This document shows positions 17,733 to 25,661 of a stretch of 41,938 bases of DNA, piece after piece. This DNA comes from Planctomycetota bacterium (GTDB lineage Bacteria; Planctomycetota; Planctomycetia; Gemmatales; Gemmataceae). The position numbers and the translations under genes are program-made. Position 1 is the stretch's first letter, and each line of letters starts with the position of its first letter. The stretch is from positions 1 to 41,938 of the forward strand of contig JAKBCS010000032.1 of the NCBI GenBank assembly GCA_021807595.1, written 5' to 3'. The notes beneath the pieces are model-generated. The model was not told where the DNA came from. It saw nothing but the letters and a program-made list of their open reading frames with translations, and ran no database searches.

Positions 17733-18320
17733 ATGGAAACCTATCAAGTCGTCTTGCTGACCTTGGCCGGGGCTGCGGTCCTGAAATTACTCGTCCTGTT
17801 TATATTGGGCAAAGGGAGCTTCTCTCGATTTGGGCTGGCGGTGAGGACGTATTTTCGCGTTCTCGGCGATGCGGCAACGGCGGAGCGCGTGCGACCGTTG
17901 CTCGAACCGCCGGCCGACGAGCCGAAGAAGCCCGCCAGGCTGTCGCCTGAACCTCTGCGCTTGGTGACCCTTCTGCAGCGCGAGGGGCGCTTGCTCGATT
18001 TCTTGCTGGAAGACATTCAGGCCGCCTCGGACGAACAAATCGGCGCGGGTGTTCGGGAACTCCATCGAAAGGCGCAGACGGTCGTGAAGGAGCATCTCGT
18101 CTTGGAACCGGTGCTGGCCAAAAGCGAGGGCGAGAACGTGGAAGTGCCAGCCAATTTCGATCCGTCGGCCATTCGTCTCACGGGCAACGTCACCGGCCAA
18201 CCGCCATTTCACGGCGTCTTGCAACACCACGGCTGGCGCGTCAAGAGCTATTCCTTGCCCGCCCTGCCCGAAGGACAAGATCCCTTCATCCTCGCACCGG
18301 CGGAGGTCGAACTACCATGA
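17733..18320 (+). CDS. DUF2760 family protein
   Basis: A 195-residue protein with one N-terminal membrane helix (about 5-27, VVLLTLAGAAVLKLLVLFIL) and a soluble DUF2760 part: ALVTLLQREGRLLDFLLEDI-like core (here LRLVTLLQREGRLLDFLLED, about 75-94) and a C-terminal HHGWRVKSYSLPALPEGQD. In other bacteria this family often lies next to Hsp70/DnaK-like genes, suggesting a chaperone partner; no such gene is here. ATG 17733 is chosen over TTG 17715; GGAG lies upstream with a spacing of about 12. Its stop overlaps the start of the GH32 gene (ATGA), so the two are probably translated together. Confidence 0.85.
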   Translation: METYQVVLLTLAGAAVLKLLVLFILGKGSFSRFGLAVRTYFRVLGDAATAERVRPLLEPPADEPKKPARLSPEPLRLVTLLQREGRLLDFLLEDIQAASDEQIGAGVRELHRKAQTVVKEHLVLEPVLAKSEGENVEVPANFDPSAIRLTGNVTGQPPFHGVLQHHGWRVKSYSLPALPEGQDPFILAPAEVELP

Positions 18321-20482
18321 GCTGCCAGTCGATACGTCCTCTTTCTGGTAAAAAAGCGATATTCTCTATCCTCGTTGTTCTCGCCTTCGCTCGTTCCCCC
18401 ATCGAGGCGGTGGGACAAACGGATATTCTCATTGCGGACTTCGAGGGCGACGATTACGCCCATTGGAAGACGACGGGGGAGGCTTTCGGTTTGGGACCGG
18501 CGCGCGGCGCGCTGCCGAATCAGATGCCCGTGACCGGCTATCGGGGCAAGGGGTTGGTCAACAGCTTCCACGGTGGCGACGGCTCGACCGGGACTCTGAC
18601 CTCGCCGGAGTTCAAGCTCGAGCGTCGCTACCTCAATTTTCTGATCGGCGGCGGCAAGCATCCCGGCGAAACCTGCATGAATCTGCTCGTGGACGGTAAG
18701 ATCGTTCGCACCGCGAGCGGACCCAACGACAAGCCCGGCGGCAGCGAGCAATTGAAATGGCACACATGGGATGTTGCCGAATTCGCAGGCAAGAACGGCT
18801 CGTTGCAGGTTGTCGATAAAGCGACCGGCGGGTGGGGACACATTAACGTCGATCACATCGTTCTCAGCGACCGCCCAAGGTCCGATAAACCCGCCCGCCG
18901 CGACATCGTCGTGGGCATGAACTTTTTACATCTGCCGGTCAAGAACGGCGCGCCCAAACGTCTCGTGCGATTGCTGATCGGCAAAGACACGATGCGCGAG
19001 TTCGAGATCGAACTGGCCGATGGACCAGCCGACTTCCAAGTCTTCTCCGATGTGAGCGCCTACAAGGGCAAGACAGTGACCGTCGCCGTCGATGCGTTGC
19101 CCGCGGATTCAAAGGCTCTGGCGGCTATTCGCCAAGACAATGCCCTACCGGCGGCGAACGTACTCTATCGAGAGAAACTGCGTCCGCAATTTCATTTCAC
19201 CTCTCGACGCGGCTGGTTGAACGATCCCAACGGCCTCGTCTGGTGCGACGGCGAATATCATTTGTTCTATCAGCACAACCCCTACGGTTGGGCCTGGGAC
19301 AACATGCACTGGGGCCACGCCGTCAGCAGCGATCTCCTCCATTGGCGCGAGCTGCCGGAAGCGCTCTATCCCGCGCGCTTCGGCGACTGGGCCTTTTCCG
19401 GTAGTGCCGTAGTCGATCGGCACAACACGTCGGGCTTCCGCAAAGGCGACACCTCGCTCCTCGTCGGCGCGTTCACAAGCACCGGACGCGGCGAGTGCAT
19501 TGTCTTCAGCAACGACCGAGGCCGCACTTGGAAGGAATACACCGGAAATCCCGTCCTCAAGCACGCCGGGCGCGATCCGCGCCTGCTTTGGCATCGCGGC
19601 CGCAAATGTTGGATCATGGCTGTCTACGATGAATTCGAGGGTAAACAGTCGATCGCTTTTTACTCCTCTAACGATCTGAAAAAGTGGAAATTCGAGAGCC
19701 GCATCGATGGATTCTTTGAATGCCCCGATCTCTTCGAGTTGCCGATTGAAGGTGAGCCGGGGAAGACGAAATGGATACTCCACGCCGCCGACGGTCAATA
19801 TCTCCTCGGCGATTTCGATGGCCGCGTCTTTCGCAAAGAGTCCGGCAAACACCGGCTATGGTTCGGCAATTTCTATGCGGCGCAGTCGTTCAGCGACACG
19901 CCAGACGGACGCCGCATCCAGATCGGTTGGGGGCGGGGCATCACCTTTCCTCAAATGCCTTTCAATCAACAGATGACCCTCCCCTGCCAGCTGACCTTGC
20001 GGAAAACCGCCGACGGCGTTCGATTGTTCGCCGAGCCGACTCGCGAGTTCGAGAAACTTCGCAACGGGCACCACTATTGGGGGCAAACCAACCTCAATCC
20101 CGGCGACAACCCCTTGGAAAAACTGCGGGGAGAACTGTTCGAGATACACGCTGAGGTCGAGGTTGCCGACGGGCCGGGATTTTCGTTCAATCTTCGCGGC
20201 ATCCCGGTGGTATACGATGCCAAGAAGAATGAATTAACCTGTAAGGGTGTGACGGCTCCGCTATCGCCGATAAAGGGACGAGTGGAGTTGCGTTTGCTGA
20301 TCGATCGGGGTTCGATCGAGATATTCGGCAATCGAGGCCGTCTCGCCATGTCGGTCGCCGCGCTTCCGGCGGACGCCGATCGCAGCCTGGCAGTGTCCGG
20401 CCTCGGCGGTTCGGTTCGTCTGCATTCCTTGGACGTTTACGAACTTTGTTCGACGTGGCGCAACGAGAAGGAGAAGCGCTGA
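18317..20482 (+). CDS. Glycoside hydrolase family 32 (fructan or sucrose hydrolase) with N-terminal extra domain
   Basis: A 721-residue secreted enzyme that by family cleaves beta-fructosidic bonds in levan, inulin or sucrose. Residues 1-34 are a signal peptide. A beta-rich domain follows (about 35-190; it has GGDGSTGTLTSPEF and GGWGHINVDHIVLSD), as found attached to levanases in planctomycetes. The GH32 five-bladed propeller starts near 285: WLNDPNG with Asp303 as nucleophile, GRDP with Asp420 as transition-state stabiliser, and ECPD with Glu468 as acid/base. A C-terminal beta-sandwich ends the protein (RGSIEIFGNRGR). All catalytic residues are present. The start overlaps the DUF2760 stop by four bases. 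Whether it acts in the periplasm or outside is not seen. Confidence 0.93.
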   Translation: MSCQSIRPLSGKKAIFSILVVLAFARSPIEAVGQTDILIADFEGDDYAHWKTTGEAFGLGPARGALPNQMPVTGYRGKGLVNSFHGGDGSTGTLTSPEFKLERRYLNFLIGGGKHPGETCMNLLVDGKIVRTASGPNDKPGGSEQLKWHTWDVAEFAGKNGSLQVVDKATGGWGHINVDHIVLSDRPRSDKPARRDIVVGMNFLHLPVKNGAPKRLVRLLIGKDTMREFEIELADGPADFQVFSDVSAYKGKTVTVAVDALPADSKALAAIRQDNALPAANVLYREKLRPQFHFTSRRGWLNDPNGLVWCDGEYHLFYQHNPYGWAWDNMHWGHAVSSDLLHWRELPEALYPARFGDWAFSGSAVVDRHNTSGFRKGDTSLLVGAFTSTGRGECIVFSNDRGRTWKEYTGNPVLKHAGRDPRLLWHRGRKCWIMAVYDEFEGKQSIAFYSSNDLKKWKFESRIDGFFECPDLFELPIEGEPGKTKWILHAADGQYLLGDFDGRVFRKESGKHRLWFGNFYAAQSFSDTPDGRRIQIGWGRGITFPQMPFNQQMTLPCQLTLRKTADGVRLFAEPTREFEKLRNGHHYWGQTNLNPGDNPLEKLRGELFEIHAEVEVADGPGFSFNLRGIPVVYDAKKNELTCKGVTAPLSPIKGRVELRLLIDRGSIEIFGNRGRLAMSVAALPADADRSLAVSGLGGSVRLHSLDVYELCSTWRNEKEKR

Positions 20483-20494
20483 TCCCTCGGCGAC

Positions 20495-21043
20495 TCACGC
20501 CTTCAGCTTGTCCGTGAAGTGCGAGCGACACTTCGCCACCTTGGGCGCGACGACGGCTTGACAATAGCCGTGGTAAGGATTGTTGCGAAAATAGCCCTGG
20601 TGATAGTCCTCCGCTCGATGAAATGCCTCAAACGCGATCAATTGAGTGACGACCGGGACGCGATAGCCCCCGGATGCGTTCAGCGCGGCTATCTTTTCTT
20701 CGGCGAGTCCTTTTTGTTCCGGCGAGTGGTAGAAGATTGCCGAACGATATTGCGTGCCCACATCCGCACCTTGACGATTAAGCGTTGTAGGATCGTGAAT
20801 GACGAAGAACACATCGAGCAACTCGGCGAACGAGAGAACGTCGGGATCGAAGGTGATTTGCACGACCTCGGCATGGCCCGTGTTGCCGCCGCACACTTGT
20901 TCGTAGCTCGGCTTCGGGGCGTGCCCTCCAGAGTAGCCGGATTCGACGCGCTCGACGCCTTGCAGCTGCTCAAAGACGGCTTCCAAACACCAAAAACAAC
21001 CGCCGCCCAGTGTGGCGACTTCTCTCGCTTCACTCTCGTTCAC
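20495..21043 (-). CDS. msrA: Peptide methionine sulfoxide reductase A
   Basis: Reduces methionine S-sulfoxide in oxidised proteins back to methionine. The 182-residue protein has the MsrA motif GGGCFWC, with Cys16 as the catalytic residue, then YSGGH, GNTGHAE, FFVIHDPTTLNRQG and GTQYRSAIFY, all hallmarks of the family. A further cysteine near the C-terminus (YHGYCQ and KCRSHF) may resolve the disulphide. The frame stays open to 21235, but that extension has no family match; the GTG at 21043 has AGGAG eight bases upstream and sets the usual length. It converges on the GH32 gene with a gap of only 12 bases, and is divergent from the two-component genes. Confidence 0.93.
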   Translation of the reverse strand: MNESEAREVATLGGGCFWCLEAVFEQLQGVERVESGYSGGHAPKPSYEQVCGGNTGHAEVVQITFDPDVLSFAELLDVFFVIHDPTTLNRQGADVGTQYRSAIFYHSPEQKGLAEEKIAALNASGGYRVPVVTQLIAFEAFHRAEDYHQGYFRNNPYHGYCQAVVAPKVAKCRSHFTDKLKA

Positions 21044-21327
21044 GATGGCTTCTCCTCGCGCCCCGCAATCGCCCGTTCGTAGCCCTTCGATACGGTAGAC
21101 GTTCGCCGCACTGCCGGCAACGGCAGCCGCGCGGAGGCAATCGCGGCGCAAGGCGAAGCGTTCGGATAGTACGGGGGTACCGAAAATTCCACCAACGGTT
21201 CCTTCATGTCGCAACAACCATCTCTCGCCTCTCATAGTGCTTTAATCGCAAATGGGTATATTGAGAGTTGCGAGGACGCTGGGATTCCGGCATTCCCAAT
21301 CGGCCCACTTTAGAGAGATGTGCAATC

Positions 21328-22008
21328 ATGCGCGTGCTGCTCGTCGAGGATAACAAACCACTCGTCCGCGCTCTCAAACAAGGCCTGGAAGAGGAGGGCT
21401 TTGCCGTTGACTCGGCTCTCGACGGGCAAGAGGGGGACTTCAAGGCTCGCACCGCCGAATACGACGTGATCGTTCTCGACGTGATGCTGCCGCACGAGGA
21501 CGGTTTGTCGCTGCTGCAACGCTGGCGCAAGGATGGGCTGAACACACACATTCTGATTTTGACGGCACGCGGCACGATGGAAGACAAGGTGAAAGGTCTC
21601 GATCTCGGTGCCGACGACTACATGACCAAGCCGGTAGCTTTAGAGGAACTCCTCGCCCGCATCCGCGCGCTCATTCGCCGCGTCCATCAAGTGAAAAGCC
21701 CGCTGCTCCGAATTCACGATCTGGAGATCGACACGGCAAGCCGTTCGGTCAAGCGCGGCGGCAAGTCGATCCATCTGACGCCGCGGGAATACGCTCTGTT
21801 AGAGTTTCTCGCCTTTCATCGCGGAAAAGTCACCACGCGCTCGATGATTTGGGAACATCTGTACGACGACCAGGACGAGAACACTTCCAACGTGGTCGAT
21901 GTGTACATTCGGTATTTGCGTAATAAGATCGACAAAGGGTACGATCCGCCGTTGATTCTGACGCGCTGGGGCGAAGGGTACATGCTGCGAGGCGACGACA
22001 ATCCATGA
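21328..22008 (+). CDS. OmpR-family response regulator
   Basis: A 226-residue DNA-binding regulator. The receiver domain has the acidic pair ED (7-8), phospho-acceptor Asp51 in VLDVMLP, Thr79 and Lys101 in MTKP. The C-terminal winged helix (about 130-225) has LTPREYALLEFLAFHRGKV and VVDVYIRYLRNKID, both typical of OmpR/PhoB. The frame opens at 21268; ATG 21328 starts the receiver exactly and is the likely start. Its stop overlaps the histidine kinase start (ATGA), so they form a coupled pair. Target genes are unknown; the nearby ECF sigma factor may be one output. Confidence 0.93.
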   Translation: MRVLLVEDNKPLVRALKQGLEEEGFAVDSALDGQEGDFKARTAEYDVIVLDVMLPHEDGLSLLQRWRKDGLNTHILILTARGTMEDKVKGLDLGADDYMTKPVALEELLARIRALIRRVHQVKSPLLRIHDLEIDTASRSVKRGGKSIHLTPREYALLEFLAFHRGKVTTRSMIWEHLYDDQDENTSNVVDVYIRYLRNKIDKGYDPPLILTRWGEGYMLRGDDNP

Positions 22009-23903
22009 AATCGATCCGGTTATCGCTGATGGTCTACTTTTTGGGGCTGCTCGCGGTGGCTCTCTCGGCGGCGTCGTTGCTCGTTTATCGCAATGCCCAA
22101 CAGACCTTGGAAGCGAAACGGCGGGCGATGGAGCAACTGGTACTTACACAGTATGAGGATCGTCGCCGCGAGGTGGAAGCGCGTTTGGACGAGACATTAT
22201 TGTTTCAGGCTCAATACCTGGCGGGATTGGTTCAGGTTCAGTTCGACCGCGACCGTGCCTCCACCATTCAAACGTTGTATTTGCTACTCGGCGCGTCCTC
22301 GCTCCACAATCCCTCCGCTTATCTGTTGGAGCCGACGTGGATTGCCGAGGGAGCGCCGCCGTTGCCCGTGCAGCCTCCACCGCGCAAGGAACCTCCTCCA
22401 GCGAGATCGGACTCGTCCCATAAAGAGGCATCGGCCTCATCGAGTCCTCGCCGAACGCCTCCCTGGTTCGAGCCTCCCACTCCGGTGTACCTCGAATTCC
22501 GAGACCGACTTCTCACTGGGGTCAAGCTGAAGCGCGACGAGTTGGTTCTGCCGGGAGACGGCGAGGGGAGCGACTATTTTCAAATCGACAACCCTCCCGG
22601 CAAGTCGTACTATTCCCCGTCGATGGCCGGTCGGATATTTCCTCTCGATTTGAACTCGTTTTCTCCCGGCCAGATGATTCAGTGGTATTTTGAGGATTCT
22701 CGCTTGGGAAGCACTTCGGTGCGCCGCGTTGTCTTCAAGGCGTCGGGAGTGGATGTGGTCACTGTCTGGCCGGGGCGACGCTCCAACCGCGGCGATCCGC
22801 CCAGGCCGCCCGAAACACATCGCTTCAGCGGGCCGACGGTTTACGTTCATTGTGCCGCCGAAACGCGAAAGCGCAACGCTGCCTTCGCCGAGTTGACGAC
22901 TTTCCGCGACGATGAGTTAGCCAAGATCGCCGGGGAAACCCGAACCTCCCTGGCCGACTTACGCACTTGGCTCTTGGTGATCGGCATTGCCGTCTTCGTT
23001 GCCACCGGCGTGGGTGGTTTCTGGCTCGTTCGTCTAGGTCTTTCGCCACTGCGCCGGATGACCGATGCCGTCAGCCGCGTCTCGGCCAAGGATTTCCGTC
23101 TACCGCTCGACGAACGCCCTCTCCCTCTGGAGCTTCGTCCCATCGCTCAACGCTTGACGGGTACCCTCGTCCAACTCAAACGCGCCTTCGCGCGCGAAAA
23201 ACAGGCGGCGGCGGACATTTCGCACGAGTTGCGTACTCCCCTGGCCGCTCTGCTCACCACCGCCGAGTTCGCGCTGCGCAAACCGCGCTCGCCCGAACAG
23301 TATCGAGAACTGTTCGGCGATTGTCACGCCAGCGCCAAGCAAATGAATCAGATCGTCGAGCGGTTGTTGACCTTGGCGCGGCTCGACGCTGGAGTCGATC
23401 GACTGCGTGCCCAGCCGGTCGATGTCGCTAGTCTGGCGACTGAGTGCGTCACGTTGATCCGCCCCTTGGCCGAAGCACGAGGGCTGCGATTGAGCGTGAA
23501 AGAACTGCCCTCTCCCCTTCGCGCGTTAGACGGCACGAACGGCGACGGCGCTTGTTTGATCGAGGCCGATCCCGACAAATTGCGCGAGGTACTCACCAAC
23601 CTATTGCACAACGCCATCCAATACAATCGGCCAGGTGGAATGGTCGATTTGCGCGTTGTGCGAGAGAATGGGACGCTTGAGGTCGAGGTAGAGGACACTG
23701 GAATCGGCATTGCTCCCGAGGCGCGCGATCTCATTTTCGAGCGTTTTTTTCGCGCCGATCCATCGCGTGGCGGCGATGATTTGCACGCCGGTTTGGGTTT
23801 GGCCATCGTCAAAGAATACATCGACTTGATGGGCGGAACCATTGAGGTCGAGAGCCGTGAAGGCAAGGGCAGCACGTTCCGCGTCTCGCTGCCGGTCCAT
23901 TGA
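22005..23903 (+). CDS. Sensor histidine kinase, partner of the upstream OmpR-type regulator
   Basis: A 632-residue membrane kinase. Parts: first membrane helix (about 7-27); an extracytoplasmic region of nearly 300 residues with a proline-rich stretch (about 118-160); second helix (about 322-345); HAMP (about 345-398); HisKA with phospho-acceptor His407 in DISHELRTPL; and an ATPase domain with N box NLLHNAIQYN, G1 VEDTGIGIA, F box FERFFR and G2 GLGLAIVK. All kinase motifs are intact. The large extracytoplasmic part is the likely sensor and is not a family I recognise. The gene overlaps the regulator by four bases, and an ECF sigma factor begins 37 bases after its stop. Confidence 0.93.
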   Translation: MKSIRLSLMVYFLGLLAVALSAASLLVYRNAQQTLEAKRRAMEQLVLTQYEDRRREVEARLDETLLFQAQYLAGLVQVQFDRDRASTIQTLYLLLGASSLHNPSAYLLEPTWIAEGAPPLPVQPPPRKEPPPARSDSSHKEASASSSPRRTPPWFEPPTPVYLEFRDRLLTGVKLKRDELVLPGDGEGSDYFQIDNPPGKSYYSPSMAGRIFPLDLNSFSPGQMIQWYFEDSRLGSTSVRRVVFKASGVDVVTVWPGRRSNRGDPPRPPETHRFSGPTVYVHCAAETRKRNAAFAELTTFRDDELAKIAGETRTSLADLRTWLLVIGIAVFVATGVGGFWLVRLGLSPLRRMTDAVSRVSAKDFRLPLDERPLPLELRPIAQRLTGTLVQLKRAFAREKQAAADISHELRTPLAALLTTAEFALRKPRSPEQYRELFGDCHASAKQMNQIVERLLTLARLDAGVDRLRAQPVDVASLATECVTLIRPLAEARGLRLSVKELPSPLRALDGTNGDGACLIEADPDKLREVLTNLLHNAIQYNRPGGMVDLRVVRENGTLEVEVEDTGIGIAPEARDLIFERFFRADPSRGGDDLHAGLGLAIVKEYIDLMGGTIEVESREGKGSTFRVSLPVH

Positions 23904-23940
23904 CCGCGGGAGACAGTCTTTTGCCATTAGGGAGCGATTC

Positions 23941-24609
23941 ATGGCGGCGCGGACACTGCTAGACCCCAAAGAAAACCGCCGACAAGCTGCGTCGACACGG
24001 CCGGCGAAAGATAGCTGGTTGGACGATCCCGATGTGCGACTCATGCTGCGTGTGCAAGCCGGAGAAGAGGACGCTTTTCGTCAGTTGGTGGACCGCTATC
24101 GATCCCGCATCTTCGGATTCTTCCACCAACATCTCGGCGATCGCCAAGAAGCGGAAGATCGCACGCAAGACGTCTTGTTGCGTCTCTTTCGTTCGCGGCA
24201 TTCGTATCAACCCCGCGCGAGCTTCTCGACGTGGGTGTTCCACATCACGCGCAACGTGGCGCGCAACGCCGTCCGATTTCGCCGTCGCCATCCGAGGGTG
24301 CAACTGCCGAACGCGACGGAAGAGCGTTACACGCTCGACACTTTTCGTTCCCGTGTGTCCGATTCGCCCTCTCGACCCTTGGAACGAGCCGAGTTAGCCA
24401 GCATGGTCCGTGCCGCGATTGCCGATTTGGGTGAACGACAACGGGTTGCTCTGGAGTTGCATCAATTTCACGATCGGACCTATGCTGAAGTGGCCAAGCA
24501 ACTCGACATGACTCCCAAAGCCGCGAAGAGTCTTCTTTATCGCACGCGCAACCTTCTGCGCGCACGTTTGACTTCGATCCTCTACGAGGACGGTTCGTCG
24601 CTCTTTTAG
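23941..24609 (+). CDS. ECF-type RNA polymerase sigma factor
   Basis: A 222-residue sigma-70 family protein of the extracytoplasmic-function type. After a variable start of about 35 residues comes region 2 (about 40-115, with EEDAFRQLVDRYRSRIFGF and the -10-reading ASFSTWVFHITRNVARN) and region 4 (about 150-205, helix-turn-helix in DRTYAEVAKQLDMTPKAAKSL). No long C-terminal extension or anti-sigma gene is next to it. The frame opens further upstream, inside the kinase gene; ATG 23941 with AGGGAG eight bases before it is the better start. It follows the histidine kinase by 37 bases and is probably in the same operon, which suggests joint signalling. A hairpin follows its stop. Confidence 0.9.
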   Translation: MAARTLLDPKENRRQAASTRPAKDSWLDDPDVRLMLRVQAGEEDAFRQLVDRYRSRIFGFFHQHLGDRQEAEDRTQDVLLRLFRSRHSYQPRASFSTWVFHITRNVARNAVRFRRRHPRVQLPNATEERYTLDTFRSRVSDSPSRPLERAELASMVRAAIADLGERQRVALELHQFHDRTYAEVAKQLDMTPKAAKSLLYRTRNLLRARLTSILYEDGSSLF

Positions 24610-24614
24610 CGTTT

Positions 24615-24637
24615 GTCTCGCTCGATTGACGCGAGAC
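24615..24637. terminator. Hairpin between convergent sigma factor and DinB genes
   Basis: GTCTCGC and GCGAGAC form a perfect seven-base stem with a nine-base loop, six bases after the sigma factor stop. No T run is present, so its role as terminator for either gene is likely but not certain. Confidence 0.5.
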
Positions 24638-24665
24638 GAGATCGTTGGGGAATGGGATGCTCGGC

Positions 24666-25166
24666 TCATTTCGATTGCGGGATTTGCTCGAGAACCCAAT
24701 AAACCATGTCGGACTCCGCCTGTGGAATGCCGAATCGCTTCAGCTTCGAGGCTACTTGCCCGCGGTGATACGTCGTGTGATTGACGATGTGACGAAGGAC
24801 TGCCCAAGGCGGCAAGGTCGCCGTTCGCCCGCCCCGCCGCAGAGTGATAGGCGTTGCCAGCCATTGGGGTGTGAGCGCGGCGAGTAAGCCATCGAGTCGT
24901 TGATAGGCTCGGTCGAGCAACCGTTCTGCATCCGCCACGGTCGTATGCTCCGCCTCGACCGGGATTTGGTCGTCCGGATCGTTCGTCAGGCCGCGCAGCC
25001 ATAACTCGGTGACAACAGCAATGTGAAACACCGTCGAACGCACGGGCGACCAGCCCGGCATCGGCTCGGCCAGGTACTGCTCCGGGGTCAACTGCCGGCA
25101 GGCATCGAGCATCTTGGCGTTCGCCCATCGGTTGAAAGCGAACAGAGAAACGAAGTCGTCTTGCAT
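24666..25166 (-). CDS. DinB family protein (metal-dependent four-helix bundle)
   Basis: A 166-residue DinB/YfiT-like protein. The family uses three histidines to bind a metal; candidates are His48 in RSTVFHIAVVTELW, and His125 and the HRG histidine in HIVNHTTYHRGQ near 125-133. The N-terminal FVSLFAFNRWANAKMLDACRQL is characteristic. Some family members are thiol transferases using bacillithiol or mycothiol; others have unknown activity, so I give no reaction. GGAGG lies nine bases before the ATG and a strong promoter lies further upstream, so this is probably a well-expressed single gene. It converges on the ECF sigma gene. Confidence 0.88.
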   Translation of the reverse strand: MQDDFVSLFAFNRWANAKMLDACRQLTPEQYLAEPMPGWSPVRSTVFHIAVVTELWLRGLTNDPDDQIPVEAEHTTVADAERLLDRAYQRLDGLLAALTPQWLATPITLRRGGRTATLPPWAVLRHIVNHTTYHRGQVASKLKRFGIPQAESDMVYWVLEQIPQSK

Positions 25167-25195
25167 GTTTTTTTCCTCCGGTTGGCACAGGAGGT

Positions 25196-25225
25196 TTTAT
25201 ACGAGTGTTCACCATCGACCGTCAA
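25196..25225 (-). promoter_or_regulatory. Near-consensus sigma-70 promoter of the DinB gene
   Basis: On the minus strand TTGACG (25225-25220) and TATAAA (25201-25196) stand 18 bases apart, about 30 bases before the DinB start codon, with a GGAGG ribosome site between. This is the closest match to a housekeeping promoter that I found in the window. Confidence 0.65.
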
Positions 25226-25432
25226 GACGTAATTACCCGATAACTCTTGGTAACTGAACTTGGCGGTTTCCGTGCGCGGTGCGATGAATCGATTCCGAAG
25301 TCCTTCCACCCGGGCAGTCTCAATGTGCGCGGGCCAACTTGCTCAATCGCCCGGTACGAACCGCACCAATCTTTCTAATATCACATCGGGGTGTAGAATG
25401 GGGGACGAGTTCATCGCCAGCGAGGGTGACGC

Positions 25433-25624
25433 ATGACGCCGACGATTCTTTCTCTACCCATTCAGGGGGAAATGGCAGAATTTCTCCGATTCAGCGTGGC
25501 CGAGTACCACAGGCTGATCGAGAGTGACGTTCTCGCCGAGGACGACAATCTCGAACTTTACCCTCGTTACCAAACTCCGTTTGGGAACCCCGTCCGCGAA
25601 ACTCTGGAACGCATTCTATTTTGA
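25433..25624 (+). pseudogene. Remnant of a Uma2-family (DUF820) nuclease gene
   Basis: A 63-residue frame whose sequence RFSVAEYHRLIESDVLAEDDNLEL matches the N-terminal helix-and-strand of Uma2 proteins, PD-(D/E)xK-fold putative nucleases that planctomycetes and cyanobacteria carry in many copies. The usual next part (the LLEG strand and catalytic Asp/Glu-x-Lys core) is missing; the frame passes into unrelated sequence and stops. A ribosome site, GAGGGTG, still precedes the ATG. It lies directly before the LarA-like gene, whose frame is open back into it. The 266-base gap upstream holds only the DinB promoter as far as I can see. Confidence 0.6.
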
Positions 25625-25661
25625 GCCAACTCGTTGGCCTTCTGTCCTCATGAGGTGTGCC

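Noticed and set aside
21044-21235. 64-residue N-terminal extension of MsrA
   Set aside because: No family match, no signal peptide, and a GTG with an AGGAG site gives the normal MsrA start.
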